Assembly (NCBI GenBank): GCA_002914845.1
Contig: JXTC01000479.1
Span: 91,926-155,925 of the forward strand
DNA from: Trema orientale
Lineage: Eukaryota; Streptophyta; Magnoliopsida; Rosales; Cannabaceae
Direction: 5' to 3'
Length of the DNA stretch: 64,000 nt
Shown here: one piece after another, positions 1 through 11,475 of the stretch
Layout of the letters: each line of letters opens with the position of its first letter
Position numbering within the stretch: the stretch's first letter is position 1
Program-made: the position numbers and the translations under genes
The notes under the pieces: model-generated
What the model was told of the DNA's origin: nothing
Databases searched by the model: none
Seen by the model: the letters and a program-made list of their open reading frames with translations, nothing else

Positions 1-935
1 GCCACCATTCCTCGAATGCCACCAGTCCCTTTAACATCGATGACTAGTCCTTGGCCGTTTGCGGTTTGGGGAATAGATATCATTGGAACTCTCCTGTTGG
101 CGCGAGGTGGATTGAAATATGCGATGGTCGCAGTTGATTATTTCATTAAGTCGACAGAAGCAGAAGCTTTAAGCACTATTTCTGCGAAGAAGATGATAGA
201 TTTTATTTACAAGTCTATAATCTGTCGTTATGGCATTCCGCACACAATAATTCTGATAATGGGAAACAGTTCGACTGCGATCAGTTTCGCAATTTTTGCG
301 ACAACCTGGGAATCAAGAAGAGTTTCTCTGCCGTTGTTCATTCACAAGCAAATGGGCAAGTTGAGGCGATAAACAAAATACTTAAGCAGAATATCAAGAC
401 GAAGCTAGAAGAACACAAGGGCATTTAGCCAGAAGTACTTCCTGAAGTATTATGGGCTTATCGCACCACCCAACGAACAACTACTAGGGAAAGTCCATTC
501 TCCTTAGCTTATGGCTATGAAGCTATGGTCCCAGTTGAAATTGGTGCGAGCTCCCTACATCGGTCCACTTATGAGCCAGATCAGAATAACACTTTAATGA
601 GAATTGAACTCGATCTTTTGGAAGAAAGGCGCGAGCAGTCTCAACTACGTGTCGCATCATACCAACAGCGCACTGCTCGATATTATAATTCCAAAGTAAA
701 AAACAGAGAATTCAAGGTTGGTGATCTTGTTCTTCGACAAGTTTTGCCAAACACCAAAGAGCAAGGTACTGGTGTATTTGGACCGTCTTGGGAAGGACAC
801 ATGTTATTGATGCCGTCATTCGACCTAGGACTTATAAGCTTGCTCGCACTGGAGGACAGAAGATCGAACACGCATGGAATGCAGAGCAACTTCGTCGATA
901 TTATCAATGAATCGTTGTGTATCTTCATTTTATGA
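1..935 (+). pseudogene. Ty3/gypsy integrase (3' part of pol), decayed
   Basis: This is the integrase end of an LTR-retrotransposon polyprotein, the enzyme that inserts the cDNA copy into the genome. Reading across frames, the core domain is recognisable (PWPFAVWGID near the start, GGLKYA, AVDYF, SAKKMIDF, RYGIPH). It is followed by the downstream core and C-terminal region (LWAYRTT, SPFSLAYG, EAMVPVEIG, FKVGDLVLR). The coding sequence is broken. The second catalytic Asp region (normally D-N-G) reads MGNSS, the frame shifts around 280-370, and a stop lies at about 426 in the continuation frame. The PWPFA-WGID signature is typical of Tat/Athila-type gypsy elements. The 5' end lies outside the window. 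Non-functional with high confidence. Confidence 0.85.
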
Positions 936-1635
936 ATGTTATCAGAATTCTTCAATAAAGTTTCTTCGTTTGATCTTCATGATGATTTGATGATTTTTTG
1001 CGCGTCTATCATCGTTTTATGGCAGTCCTCGAACACCATAAAACTCGGGGAGCAGTAGGATTAGATCGTCATCTCCTATTCGCTTCCTAAGAAACTATGC
1101 AAAACGTTCATTTAGAGGGGTTGGAATTTTGGATCACCGTTCTAAAATTTCTTAAAATCTTAGGATTTTCTCCTCGCTTCATGTCATAGCATGTCGTATT
1201 ATGCAATTTCTCTCCTCGAACAGAAAGTAACTAAGCATAACGTTCATTGTTCGATGTGATATATTGCTATAAACCCTATTTTAACATGGAACTTTTGAAA
1301 AATAGTAGAGTTTGCATCACTCAATTATTATTTTTCTTAAGCGACCTAACCCATCCTACTACTTGAACCACGGTTTAAGTTATTGGATTCGAATCGCAAT
1401 AGCGTACCGATCAGTCCCTAGTGATTGACTACTTGGTTAAATTATGCACGTTTATATTATTATGCGATGTAACATTTGTTCATTTTGCAGGAATGGAAAC
1501 TTCGATGAATAAATCTTCAATCAAAAGAAATACTTCGAGGAAAGAAGTAGCTCGATAAAATTAAAACGTATATATTACAACAAAATTAAACGGGACATGC
1601 TCGCAATTGTCTTTGACATTATAAAATTACAACGA
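936..1635. other. spacer between integrase and antisense ORF of the gypsy element
   Basis: No open frame of note and no recognisable motif. It lies inside the same retrotransposon, between the end of pol on the plus strand and the 3' end of the antisense ORF. Convergent transcripts from the two strands would meet here. Confidence 0.5.
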
Positions 1636-3642
1636 TCATTTTGTAGAAGTGCTCGTCCCCGTTCCCGCCGCTTTCTCCACAGCTTCTGCCTCCTTCCAGC
1701 TGTTGACAAGCTCGACGACGTCCTCGCCAAGAATAGAGAAGTCGAATTCCGGATGCTCGCAGTAAATATTGTAGATGATCGTCGAAGAGGCGATGTCGCT
1801 GGCTTTCTCCTCGATCTCCTTGACTTCAGTAGCTCTGAAGTCCTCTATTGCCTTGCGACCTGCTTCTTCGGTTGCCTTCCTTAAAGCCTCCGGATGTTCG
1901 GTGATAGTCTTCTTGAGTTCCTCGACTTTTTCTTCGAGCTTGCCTATCTCGAGCTTTGCCTTCTCTAAATCCTCCTGCAGCTGTTTCTTCTCCAACTCGA
2001 AGGATGACTTTTCGTCCTTACGAGTCTTCTCCGAATTCTCGAGGGCATGGGCCATTTCTTCGACCTTCTCGCCCTTATCCATGCTCTCGAGAACTGGATC
2101 GTACATTAGGACGGCAGCTGCAGCAGTCTGAGGTATAAATATATTAGTGCGAGAAAATCATCGAAGAATTCAAATGAAGAGAAAGAAGCTTACATTGGCG
2201 AGCATCCTCATAGCAGCATTGAATGCGACCCTGGGCGATCTTTTCGCTGACTTGCAGGCTCAGTAGTTGGCTGGGGTGGAGATGAGCTGATTGGGACGTC
2301 ATCGAAGGCTACTTTTCTCTTCTTCGAGGAATCAACCTTCTCTTTCCCTTTAGAGGGAGGTATGCTATCTGGAGTCTTGGATTTTGCGATGGATCCAAGA
2401 GTTGACGGGGGAGCTCGCAGACCACTTCCGATAGTCATATCTGCATGGATAAGTTTTGTCAGCGAAGATAATAGTGCGAAGTATAAAACAAAACAAACTT
2501 CGAGGAGTCACCTTCTTGTGGTTGCGACTGTGGAGATTCAGCCTCGGGGGAGGGTGGCTCAACAACAGGTGGAGCAGGTGCCTTCCTTTTTCTTGATTTG
2601 GAAGACGACGCACCTGCCTCCTTTTGCTTCCTCACCTTCTTTTTCTTTGAGCTCGAAGGCTTTGACGGACGGTTGGCAGAATACGGTATTGATGCGCCCT
2701 TCGGGAACAGTCCGCAGTCGGTCAGATTCTTGGTCGTCCCAAGCTTTTTCCAATCGAACTCTTCGGTTGGAAGGGCGTTAACTTTATACACTCTTGCGAA
2801 CTGCGCCTCGGTGAGTCCTGGACGCTCTTTGTTTTCTGCGAAGACATGAAAATGCGATTAGACAGCATGAAGCAATTATAAAATTCGAGCATAAGTTATA
2901 CAACTACCTATCAGGGTTTTGAAAGAACCCGTTGTCAGCATAATCGAAATAGAAAAATGGTTTTTTTCCACTTTCCCATGTTATTGCGAACTCCGTGAAT
3001 GGTCTTTATTGTTTGATTCGACCATTTGCTCGCATAAAAGAAGCCGAAGTCTGAAGGGTTCGAATTCACTTGGTAAAACCAGGCGAACTCTTCGGGTGTG
3101 GGAGATCCTAAGTTAAGTTTATGGTATAATATATACAAACCTACCATGTATCTATAGGTGTTGGGGGTCAGTTGGTAAGGGACGACGCCGTAGTAGTCGA
3201 CGATGGATTTTATGTATGGATGAAGTGGGAGATGGACGCCGCACCTGAGCACTGCTTCAGAGAAAGAAGTAATGCCACGAGGAGGGGTGTGTGGTCGATT
3301 GAATTCTGTAGGGATGCGAAGGAGGATGTTGATGTTGTAGATGCGGATGATTTTTTTGAGCTTATTAGTAGAGATACTGGTTTGGACGTCGGTGCACGAC
3401 CAGTCTCCCTCCACGTATTGATAACCCTTCGCATATTCGGGGGCGTCCCTAATATGCTGAGGCCATTGGTCCTGAGGGAGGTCGCCCATGCGAGGACTAC
3501 TCTGTCTAGTCCCGGTTATTTCTACTTCAGGTCGCTCTACGTAGTCATCAAGATCTATGGAGCTAGTCTTGGTGCTCACAGAAGAGAATGACGACTCCCC
3601 TGAGAACGCATTCCCTTCCCTAAAGTCTTTACTACTAGACAT
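1636..3642 (-). pseudogene. antisense additional ORF of a Tat-lineage gypsy element, four exons, frame-damaged
   Basis: A protein-coding unit runs against pol. Exon 1 is about 3642-2908; its ATG lies directly after a TTTTTCAG acceptor, so the leader is probably spliced. Exon 2 is about 2835-2512, exon 3 about 2440-2194 and exon 4 2127-1636, all with GT-AG borders. Exon 1 matches the plant 'putative gypsy-type transposon' domain (Pfam Transposase_28-like) by pattern: LPLHPYIKSIVDYYGV, PYQLTPNTYRYMVGLY and FGFFYASKW. Exon 2 contains RPGLTEAQFARVY and a Lys/Ser-rich linker. Exon 4 is a long Glu/Lys coiled coil followed by an acidic helix. A 7-A run near 2957 shifts exon 1 out of frame, exon 1 and exon 2 do not rejoin cleanly, and another shift lies near 2255. 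Its function is unknown. Such antisense ORFs between pol and the 3' LTR are known from Tat-lineage elements. Confidence 0.75.
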
Positions 3643-4696
3643 CTGAAAAACGAACAAGGAGATATTTAATCCTATGCGAGCATTATCCTACAGGTAAAAT
3701 CATATATTGATTTATGCTAACCTAAAATGCGACCTAGAAATAGGCGTATTGCTGTCTACTTTTTTACAGGTATCCTCGCTATGTGCGAGCAATACACGGT
3801 AAATGGGATTTGCAAAGTATTCGACTATTTTTATGATTTTCAAAGCGATCATTCGTCATTCGTTCGTTCGTCATTCGTTTCAGAGCCTAATTTCTACATG
3901 ATTCGGTTCTCATCAACATTCCCTCATCTACCAGTTTATCGAAATGGCAAAAATGGGGTTTTAATCTCTACAATCCTTGCTTCTGTAACCTAGATTTCAT
4001 GGTTTCTAAATCTGAAATCCAGTACAGAAAAATTCTGGAGAAATAAAGGATATTCGGAGAAGTTTTAAATAAGAATCAAGGAGAAAGATCTGACCTTTCA
4101 GGGATTACCGGTGGCTTCTTAGAAGAAAAACTCATCGGTAAAGAAGAGGAAGAGACCGAAAGCCTTCTACAACTGCTACCGGAGATAGGGAAGAGGTTAT
4201 GCCGGAAAAACTGCTTCTCGGATTGCAAGGAAAATGGAATAAGGAGACGAAAGGTTGGATGTTAGATTTCTGGAAAAACAAGAGGAAAATGAGAGAGGAA
4301 GTCGAGAATTTCTCTTTAAATAGCTAGAGGATCTGTGTAATTACAGCCGTAGATAAAGGGAACACTTACTAAAATCTGATGGCCGAGATTTGCACGGGAT
4401 TTGAATTCGGAATTAAAATGGATTTAATTTTTGAAAGATGAAACGTTTTAAGTTGAAACGACGGCTGGAACTGACGTCGTCATCATGTATGTTTGAGAAA
4501 CGGAGCAGTCGCCTCGAGCTGTGACAACTTTGAAAGGAGAGACGACACGTGGATGCGTCTGTCAGGAAAAGGTATGCGCGATTCTGAGTATAATTCAAGA
4601 TTAGACGATTCTTCAGAATTTCAAGGTGATCTCGTAACATCGCATTTTAAGCTCGTATTTATCAGAATAAGAAGCTTCATTTAGCCCGAAAGCTAA
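3643..4696. other. 5' region of the antisense ORF / 3' untranslated part of the gypsy element
   Basis: No coding frame is supported. On the minus strand a possible donor (CCTGAAAG|GTCAG, near 4095) and a TATTTAAA-type box (near 4315-4324) could belong to a spliced leader and promoter for the antisense ORF. This is only a suggestion. Confidence 0.3.
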
Positions 4697-4713
4697 TGAA
4701 GCTGGGGGGCAAT
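4697..4713 (+). other. polypurine tract of the gypsy element
   Basis: A purine-rich stretch (AATGAAGCTGGGGGGCAA) lies immediately before the TG that opens the LTR. This is the expected priming site for plus-strand DNA synthesis and fixes the element's orientation as plus. Confidence 0.7.
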
Positions 4714-5301
4714 TGTTATGCGATCTTAAATCCATGATTGGTCAACACTGAGTCAAACAGTCACGCACGACAGGTCGCACAAGTGATCTCTTAATTAAAA
4801 TGCGACCTCATCTGAATATGACAAGTGCGACTAGTGTAAAAGGGAAAATCGATTCGAGCTTCACCAAAAAGGATAATCAGCATAGAAAAGGAAACAAGCT
4901 TCAGAATGAAGATCGAGTGATTCCTTTATTTAATAAAGGATGTTACCCGATTCTATATTACCTAAAATTGTGTTTCTGATTATACTTACTCGTTTATGTG
5001 ATTGGGAAACTCTGTCACTCTCACCTATATAAAGGAGGGGGGCTCAGTTTCACGGGGGACAACGGACATTCTTCAAAAAATACTTCATTACGCTCTGTAA
5101 TTCTCTGCTCTCACCTTGAGACAGAAACTCTTGTAATTCTCCCAAAAATAGTGAAGAACAGTGGACGTAGGCTATCTTTTTTGGGGCTGAACCACTATAA
5201 AATTCTTGTCTCCTTGTTTACTTTGGTTTATTAATCCTTTTCACACACAAGCCACATCTCGCAATTTTTTATATTCATTGTTGACAAAACCTCCGTCAAC
5301 A
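4714..5301 (+). mobile_element. 3' LTR of the Tat-like gypsy element (588 bp)
   Basis: It begins TGTTATG after the polypurine tract and ends CGTCAACA, giving the TG...CA ends and a short TGTT/AACA inverted repeat. It contains a TATA box (CTATATAAAGG near 5027) in the expected place for the U3/R boundary and an AATAAAG near 4932. The 5' LTR and most of the body lie to the left of the window, so the target duplication (right flank AGTAT) cannot be tested. Confidence 0.8.
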
Positions 5302-7600
5302 AGTATAAACGATGAAGAATGATTTAGAACATGCATGTGTTATATATACGATTAAATTTCAGATCGATCTTTGTTTCTTCGGAAAATTTTCTGAAAAAAG
5401 AGGTCATTACCTGGTCTGGAGGAGGAGGAACAATTAGTCTATCCCAATTTTCGTTTTTTTTTTTCGAAGTTTTGGATTGGAAAATTGATTGTGTAAAGGA
5501 AAGTTAATAATACTTAAGTGGATCCTAGACAGTGATAAAAGTGACAAATCATACGTTATAGTGAGGACAAAGTTAAAAAAAAAATAATAATGAAATGGGA
5601 GCAAGTTAGGCGAAAAAATAAAAAATAAAAAAAAAATAAATTCTCATTTTTATATGTAAAGTAAAAAAGAAAAATAAAAAAATTATTAGTGCGGCCTTGT
5701 CCTCACTTGCCCCTTCCTCCCAGTTTCTATGGTTTTATATAATAAAGGGGTGCAATGAGTGCTAAAGGTTGTTTGGTACAGATGATTGGACTGACTGGAA
5801 TGTACAGGATCCTATTATAAAGAATCGGAGTATTCAATATTGAAATAAGAAACTTAATTATATTAAGCAAAGCAAAAGAGATAGATTACGGGCCAAGATC
5901 ATTCGAAAGGCCAATTAAGATAGATCTTTTATTTTTGGGAAGTCTGATAAAAAATGAAGCAGTTATAAATTATTTATTACTTTTCCATGTGGAAAAAGAT
6001 TTCTAATTTTTATCTAAATTCTATCTTTTTTTTATTTTCCGTGAATTAAGTTTATTTATTTAAGGCTTAATTTATTATTTTATATTTTGTGTAATTAGGT
6101 TTCATCTTTAGGTAGTATCAATTTTGAGATTCTTTTAAAGGCCGGGATGAAATAAAGGGACAAAATATAAATTATTTAGAAAATTAGACTTTTCATTTAA
6201 TTAAAAATTTAAAATTCTAAATTTGCCCTCGCTTTCCCAGAATTTGGCCGGGTGAAGTACCCAAAAAAATAAAAATAAAATAAAAAGAAAAAAAAAAAAA
6301 CCTCAGGCCTTCGTTCAAAAATATCCAAGCACGGTTACGTGTTTAGTTGGGTGCTATAAGTGGCAGGGGTGTCATAAAATCTCTATTTGGAAAGGTGGTA
6401 TATCTAAATAATTTTAGATATCAAACGTGATAATGAGTGTTAATTTGGATAACGTTTATAAATAAGTCTTTTTTTATCACCATGAGGCATTAGTGGACTT
6501 CTTGATATAAAACCCTAATTTATGAGTTAGTGACTGAGATTAATTTTCAAGGGAGAGTTTATCTTTCCTTATTTGGCATTTGAATGATCTTAATGAGCCA
6601 ATAATTAATCATCTCTTTATGCTCTGCATCATCAGTGTTCAAATTAATAGAATCATATTGGGCAATGATTAATTAAAATTGGACCAAAATCAGATGAGGC
6701 AATTATTTAACTAATATAGATATTTTGAAAAGGAAAAAATATATCTATATATTTCAAAAAATAATAATAAAAGCAATGCATTAGAGATATAAAATGGATA
6801 AAAGACAAAGGAAAAAATAATAGGAAGAGAAAACAGCGTGCCTCAAACTTCTGAAACGAAACAAAACCGGAAAAAGGCGAGTTGAAATTCACTGGGAGAC
6901 TTGCAGCTGCAGGTACTTTATTTAACCTTCTTTTAAAGTAGTATGGACATCACGGCACCAGCGAGATCAATGGACATGATTCTCCAACGAAGTTGCTAGA
7001 GATGAAGTGTATAGTTGAACTCGAATACTTGTTTACTGTAGTATTCAGTGAGTTGGTGGGTCTAGATAATTTCTCTAATTTTTAACGCATCTTTAGACGA
7101 GAATTCATCCTTTCTAAGGCTCTTAATAAATAGTCCAGGAATAAAAATGACACAAACGCGTACGGGTCAAGGCCTAAAATAGTTCAGTCCGATCCTTTAT
7201 CTGATCTGCCAAATTGTGCAAATGTTCAATTCTAAGTGATTGTTGGTTTTATGAATTGTGTGGAAAAAATCAACGTTTCTCAAAACAATTAAAAAATTTA
7301 TATTACAAAAATTAATAACAAAACAGGTAGTTCTCAAAATTCACTTTTATGTTTTACCAATTCTACCTCAACCTTTCTCAAATTCTATTAAAAAGTTTGA
7401 ATGCAAGAGCTTTGAATTTATTCTTCTAAATATTCCGGGTTATATTGTTCTTACTTACTTCTATTATGACGACCTGTACTAAAACAAAGGGGGATATATT
7501 TATATAATATAAAGAATATAAAGATAAATGAAAAGTCTAATTCGCCTTACCTATAGGTGTTTATTAATGTTTAATTTGGTAATTCAATTAGAGACAGTTT
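5302..7600. other. AT-rich intergenic sequence, no gene seen
   Basis: There are homopolymer-rich runs (about 5455, 5575-5690, 6270-6300) and no sustained coding frame. A small inverted-repeat element is listed separately at 5561-5706. Nothing else is recognised. Confidence 0.5.
5561..5706. repeat. short inverted-repeat element (MITE-like)
   Basis: GTGAGGACAA at 5561-5570 is matched by its exact reverse complement TTGTCCTCAC at 5697-5706, enclosing A-rich DNA. The 146-bp length and perfect 10-bp ends suggest a miniature element, but no target duplication is convincing. Confidence 0.35.
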
Positions 7601-8480
7601 AAGAAACACTAAGAGTTTGATAATTTGCTCAATTTTATACTACGCTTTATGGAAAAGACAGAGAAGCAGCCACATTATTTCAAAGAAGAAGAAGGGAGCA
7701 TTATCATGGGTTATTGATACTCATTCCTAAGGTAATAAACTCTTAACTAATTAAGTTTTATATTTCACTCTGATTTTGGGATTGAGACTGAGTATCTAGG
7801 GTTAGAGTTTTGAATTGCTCATTAATGATTTACAAATTATGGGGATGAATCTGATTAGAGGATGAAACCTATTAATATTAGAATTTTAAGCAAGACAAAT
7901 TTTGAGTGATTTGGTTGGGTAAATAGAAAGTTATAAATTTTTGAGTTTTGGGAAAAGATATAAAAACGCAGCAGAGGTTGCGACTATATTTTAAGGAATT
8001 TTTACTAGTCTAATTGGGTTGTATTTAGTATGGTTGGAAAGCTTATCGAATTACTTTCCAACGATAGATAATTTATCAAAAACAGACTTATAGTCAGAGA
8101 GTTACAACTATTTGAAAGTAATACTACAAATCTTAAAACATCTGAAACTTTCTGTATTTGTAGTAAAACGTGGCAGTAGCTTTTTGGACTTGATAGGGCT
8201 CACCAGTGGAGCCCATAATTATATTCTTGACACTATTAGGACCCTCATTACTTGTAGAATTTGTCTCCTAAGTTTGGTGATTTTTAGAGATAGGTCAGAA
8301 TTATTGTGAATTATGAGAAATTGAGATTACTCAAGATAAGTAGAGTTTGACTATAGAAGATTGATGAACAACAACTAGTCATTGTTCTTAGTGTAATTAG
8401 AGTGTGATTTCAATAATTTGATACTTATATATGGTTTATATGATAATAAGTGCTTGAACAATTATATTGATCATTTTGGT

Positions 8481-9101
8481 TAGAGGTGGCAATTCGGGTT
8501 ACGACACGATGACACGACACGAACACGACACGATTTTTTGCGAGTTAGGGTTGAAGAAAAAAGGTGCGGGTCGGGTTCGGGTCGACCAGCCTGACACGAA
8601 TAAAAAACGGGTCGGGTTCGGGTCAACCCGCTTGACACGAACTTGACCCGTTTGACCCGCCAACAAATATATATATAATTAAATTATAAAAATATTTTTT
8701 ATTTAATTTGTTTATGACTATTATTATAGATATATTTAATTTGTACAACGTAAGTTTTGGGATTATAAGTTATTAATTATTTTTATAAATTACCCCTAAT
8801 TTATTTATTTTAAAATGAGATAATAATAGCCTTAGAAAAAGAAAATATAAGTAAAAAAATACGGGTCATAGCTGGTTGGCGGGTCAAAAACGGGTTGACG
8901 GGTCAAAATCGGGTTGTGTGTTGGATGTTATTCACCAAAGCGGGTTGTGCGGGTCGGGTTCGGGTCAACCCGTTTTAGGTGCGGGTCGGGTTAGTGTTGA
9001 TGGTTTTCTGACACGACGGGTCACGGGTCGGGTTCGGGTTGACATAATTTATGTATATATTAGACTTCAACCCGACCCGTCGACACGAATTGACACCCCT
9101 A
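8481..9101. mobile_element. hAT-type MITE (621 bp) with 8-bp target duplication
   Basis: The ends are TAGAGGTGGCAATTCG and, on the reverse strand, TAGGGGTGTCAATTCG. The flanks are a perfect 8-bp direct repeat, ATTTTGGT, at 8473-8480 and 9102-9109, as expected for hAT transposition. The interior has no coding capacity but is full of short CGGGTCGGGTTCGGGT-like units and their complements, plus repeated GACACGA motifs. It is a non-autonomous element depending on a transposase elsewhere. Confidence 0.88.
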
Positions 9102-9299
9102 ATTTTGGTTAATATACTACAAGAAAATAATGCTTATACTTACACATATATGTGTAAGTAAAGTTTCTATATGTGTGAGTAAAGAAGTTTACTTACACAT
9201 AACGTAAGTGAAGAGATGTGTAAGTAAAAGAGTGTAGGTAAAAATACTTCTTTACACATACTACTATGTGTAGGTAAATATAACTAAATGCTAATGACC

Positions 9300-9520
9300 T
9301 GAATAATGACATGGAATATGATGTGGCAGATGACATGGCATCTTATGTGGCAATTTTTACATTGATGACTTGGCACCATTAGAAGTGAACACGTGGCATC
9401 ATTATAGTGAACCACATGTCACTTTCAAATGTTGACACATGTCACCTTCATATGCCGACACATGTCACTTCCTTAGAGTGACATATGGCACAATTCCAAG
9501 TGACACGTGGCATTAAAGAT
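9300..9520. repeat. array of ACGTG/CATGT palindromic motifs
   Basis: A run of about ten related units alternates around GTGACACGTGGCA and GACACATGTCAC. Two perfect CACGTG cores lie near 9390 and 9504, with several ACATGT palindromes between them. It lies just inside the left subterminal repeats of the CACTA-like element. The CACGTG core is the plant G-box; whether it acts as one here is unknown. Confidence 0.55.
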
Positions 9521-9737
9521 TTTAACATATTTTTAAAATTTTTAAGATTAAATAAGTGTAGGTAAAAGTTCGTTATGTGTAGGTAAAATTAATCATTCTT
9601 TATTTTATTAATTAAAATATTAACTGAAAATTTAGATGAAAGCATATTAATAATATGTCACAAATATAAAATTGTAATACATTGTCATAGAAAAGAAAAT
9701 ATAGAAAAATACATAATCCAAAATACGATGAAAATAG

Positions 9738-9881
9738 TCAATACAGCATAGGCACAAAAACTACAATCAAGTCTGAGAAAATAGGAGTCTTAACAATATA
9801 CTGGTCGGAAAGAATGCGAGGGGCAGATTGCATTTTGCGGGCATGAACTTCAATTCGAAATGGTTGTGAGGCCGAACAAAT
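9738..9881 (-). pseudogene. terminal exon remnant of a captured gene
   Basis: A TTTCAG acceptor is followed by 47 open codons and a TGA stop (ICSASQPFRI... to ...VPMLY). The segment has better codon structure than its AT-rich surroundings and lies in the CACTA-like element on the same strand as the other exon remnants. I do not recognise the protein. It may be the last exon of a host gene copied by the transposon. Confidence 0.4.
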
Positions 9882-10535
9882 CTGAAATATGAAATAAGCT
9901 TATTTCAAAACGCACATACGAAGAAAAGAAACAAAACAAAAGGAAAATGTATATTGAAACCAAAGTATACATATACATATACATATACATATATATACAT
10001 ATATATTTATATACATATATAAAGAAGTATTATGAGATGCACAAGCGAAAAATGAATCGAGTATGACCAAGAAAGACGAGTATGACCAAGCAAGACAAAT
10101 TATTTTACAGACAAAAACAAAAGAGTAGAGTGGAAGAATTGCCTAAACTTTTGACTTTGCCATTGAAAGGCTATAAGAACCAAGAATCAATAGTAAAGAA
10201 CCCAAAACAGGGAGAAAAAAAAAGCAACTAATTAGTCTACAAAAAGAGCAAGGTAAAAATATCCTAGAGGCAACTGCAGGAGATAATTTTTACCAGGATT
10301 CATATAGCCGTTATCCTTGCTAGTATTGCACAACCATATAGCTCTTGTAACTTTTTACAACTATAAAGCACTTTATCAATTCATCTTTAAATTGTACAAC
10401 CATACAATGAGAGCCAATGTCGTCACAAACATCCTTTTTGTCAATTCATATATACACAGCTTTTAGAATTCTCCAAACACAAACCAAAAACACCTAACAA
10501 AGAATTACCATCCACAACTTAATGTTTTCTCAATA

Positions 10536-10558
10536 CACAAAGCAAAATACACACACAC

Positions 10559-10589
<31 letters not shown>

Positions 10590-10608
10590 AAGCAAAATAT
10601 ACACACAC

Positions 10609-10641
<33 letters not shown>

Positions 10642-10645
10642 TATA
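10536..10645. repeat. duplicated (AC)n(AT)n microsatellite
   Basis: Two near-identical units of CACAAAGCAAAATA followed by ACACACAC and a TA tract lie in direct tandem. Further TATATA runs continue to about 10700. Open frames here are only translated repeats. Confidence 0.7.
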
Positions 10646-11323
10646 TACACTATCTACATATATATAGACCATCTATATATATACATCATCTAATATTTCA
10701 ATATTCTCTATCCCCAAATCAAACGAGATGTAAGACATAATTGTATATATACAACTTTTAGTATTCTCAATAAATTATAACAGAATATCAATCTCTACCA
10801 CAAACCAAATGATCCAATAACAATGAGTATATTTATTTTCGAAATCCCTGCACATTGTACTACTCTAGTCCTATTCCCTTCAATTAGGCACCACGAATAA
10901 TATTTACCAATGGTACTAAATCTTTAAAAGGAAAAAATCAGACATTGTATCTTAAGATGTTCAGAGGCTTTATCATCATTCAGGAGATAATAGAAGAAGT
11001 ATCGCGGTCACCCTAAATTATTGAACTGAGGGAGAGATGTCACAAGTCTCAAATATTAGACACGGTACTTTAAGATGTTCATAGGTTATACCATTAAGAA
11101 GACAATAGAAGTATCACCTTGGACTACTGTACATAATTATTAGTTGTGGTCCTTCACAACCTGAAGGGTAGACCTCAGACCAAAATGCATAATTTTTTAG
11201 AAAGTGGGATCATTAAGTATTTAATTAGCAATACCATGCTCCAACTTTTTATAAACACAATTGCTAAAAATTCAATTACGTCTCTAAATACTAGTCTTAA
11301 GCAAAGTACATTAACAATATTAC

Positions 11324-11475
11324 CTGAACTAACTATTCCAGATGTTGTTTTATCCAAGATTAATGGATGCTCCCCATGAGTTATTTGCAATCTTGAAAGC
11401 AAACAGCGGCTCTTTGACTTATCATTGTCACAACTTGATGATTTCTCCAGCCTCCTTGTGATGTTGACCGAATAG
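11324..11475 (-). pseudogene. internal exon remnant of a captured gene
   Basis: A 152-nt open segment is bounded by TTTCTGTAG on the 5' side and a GTAATATT donor on the 3' side. It encodes a basic, Ser-rich peptide (…RRLEKSSS…, …SRLQITHGEHPLILD…). No family is recognised. Its orientation matches the other exon remnants in the same CACTA-like element. Confidence 0.4.

Noticed and set aside
3172-3591. 139-codon plus-strand frame
   Set aside because: It is the shadow of antisense exon 1, which has the recognisable domain.
8570-9070. Interstitial telomere repeat from GGGTT runs
   Set aside because: The unit is CGGGT(C/T), not TTTAGGG, and it is bounded exactly by a MITE with a target duplication.
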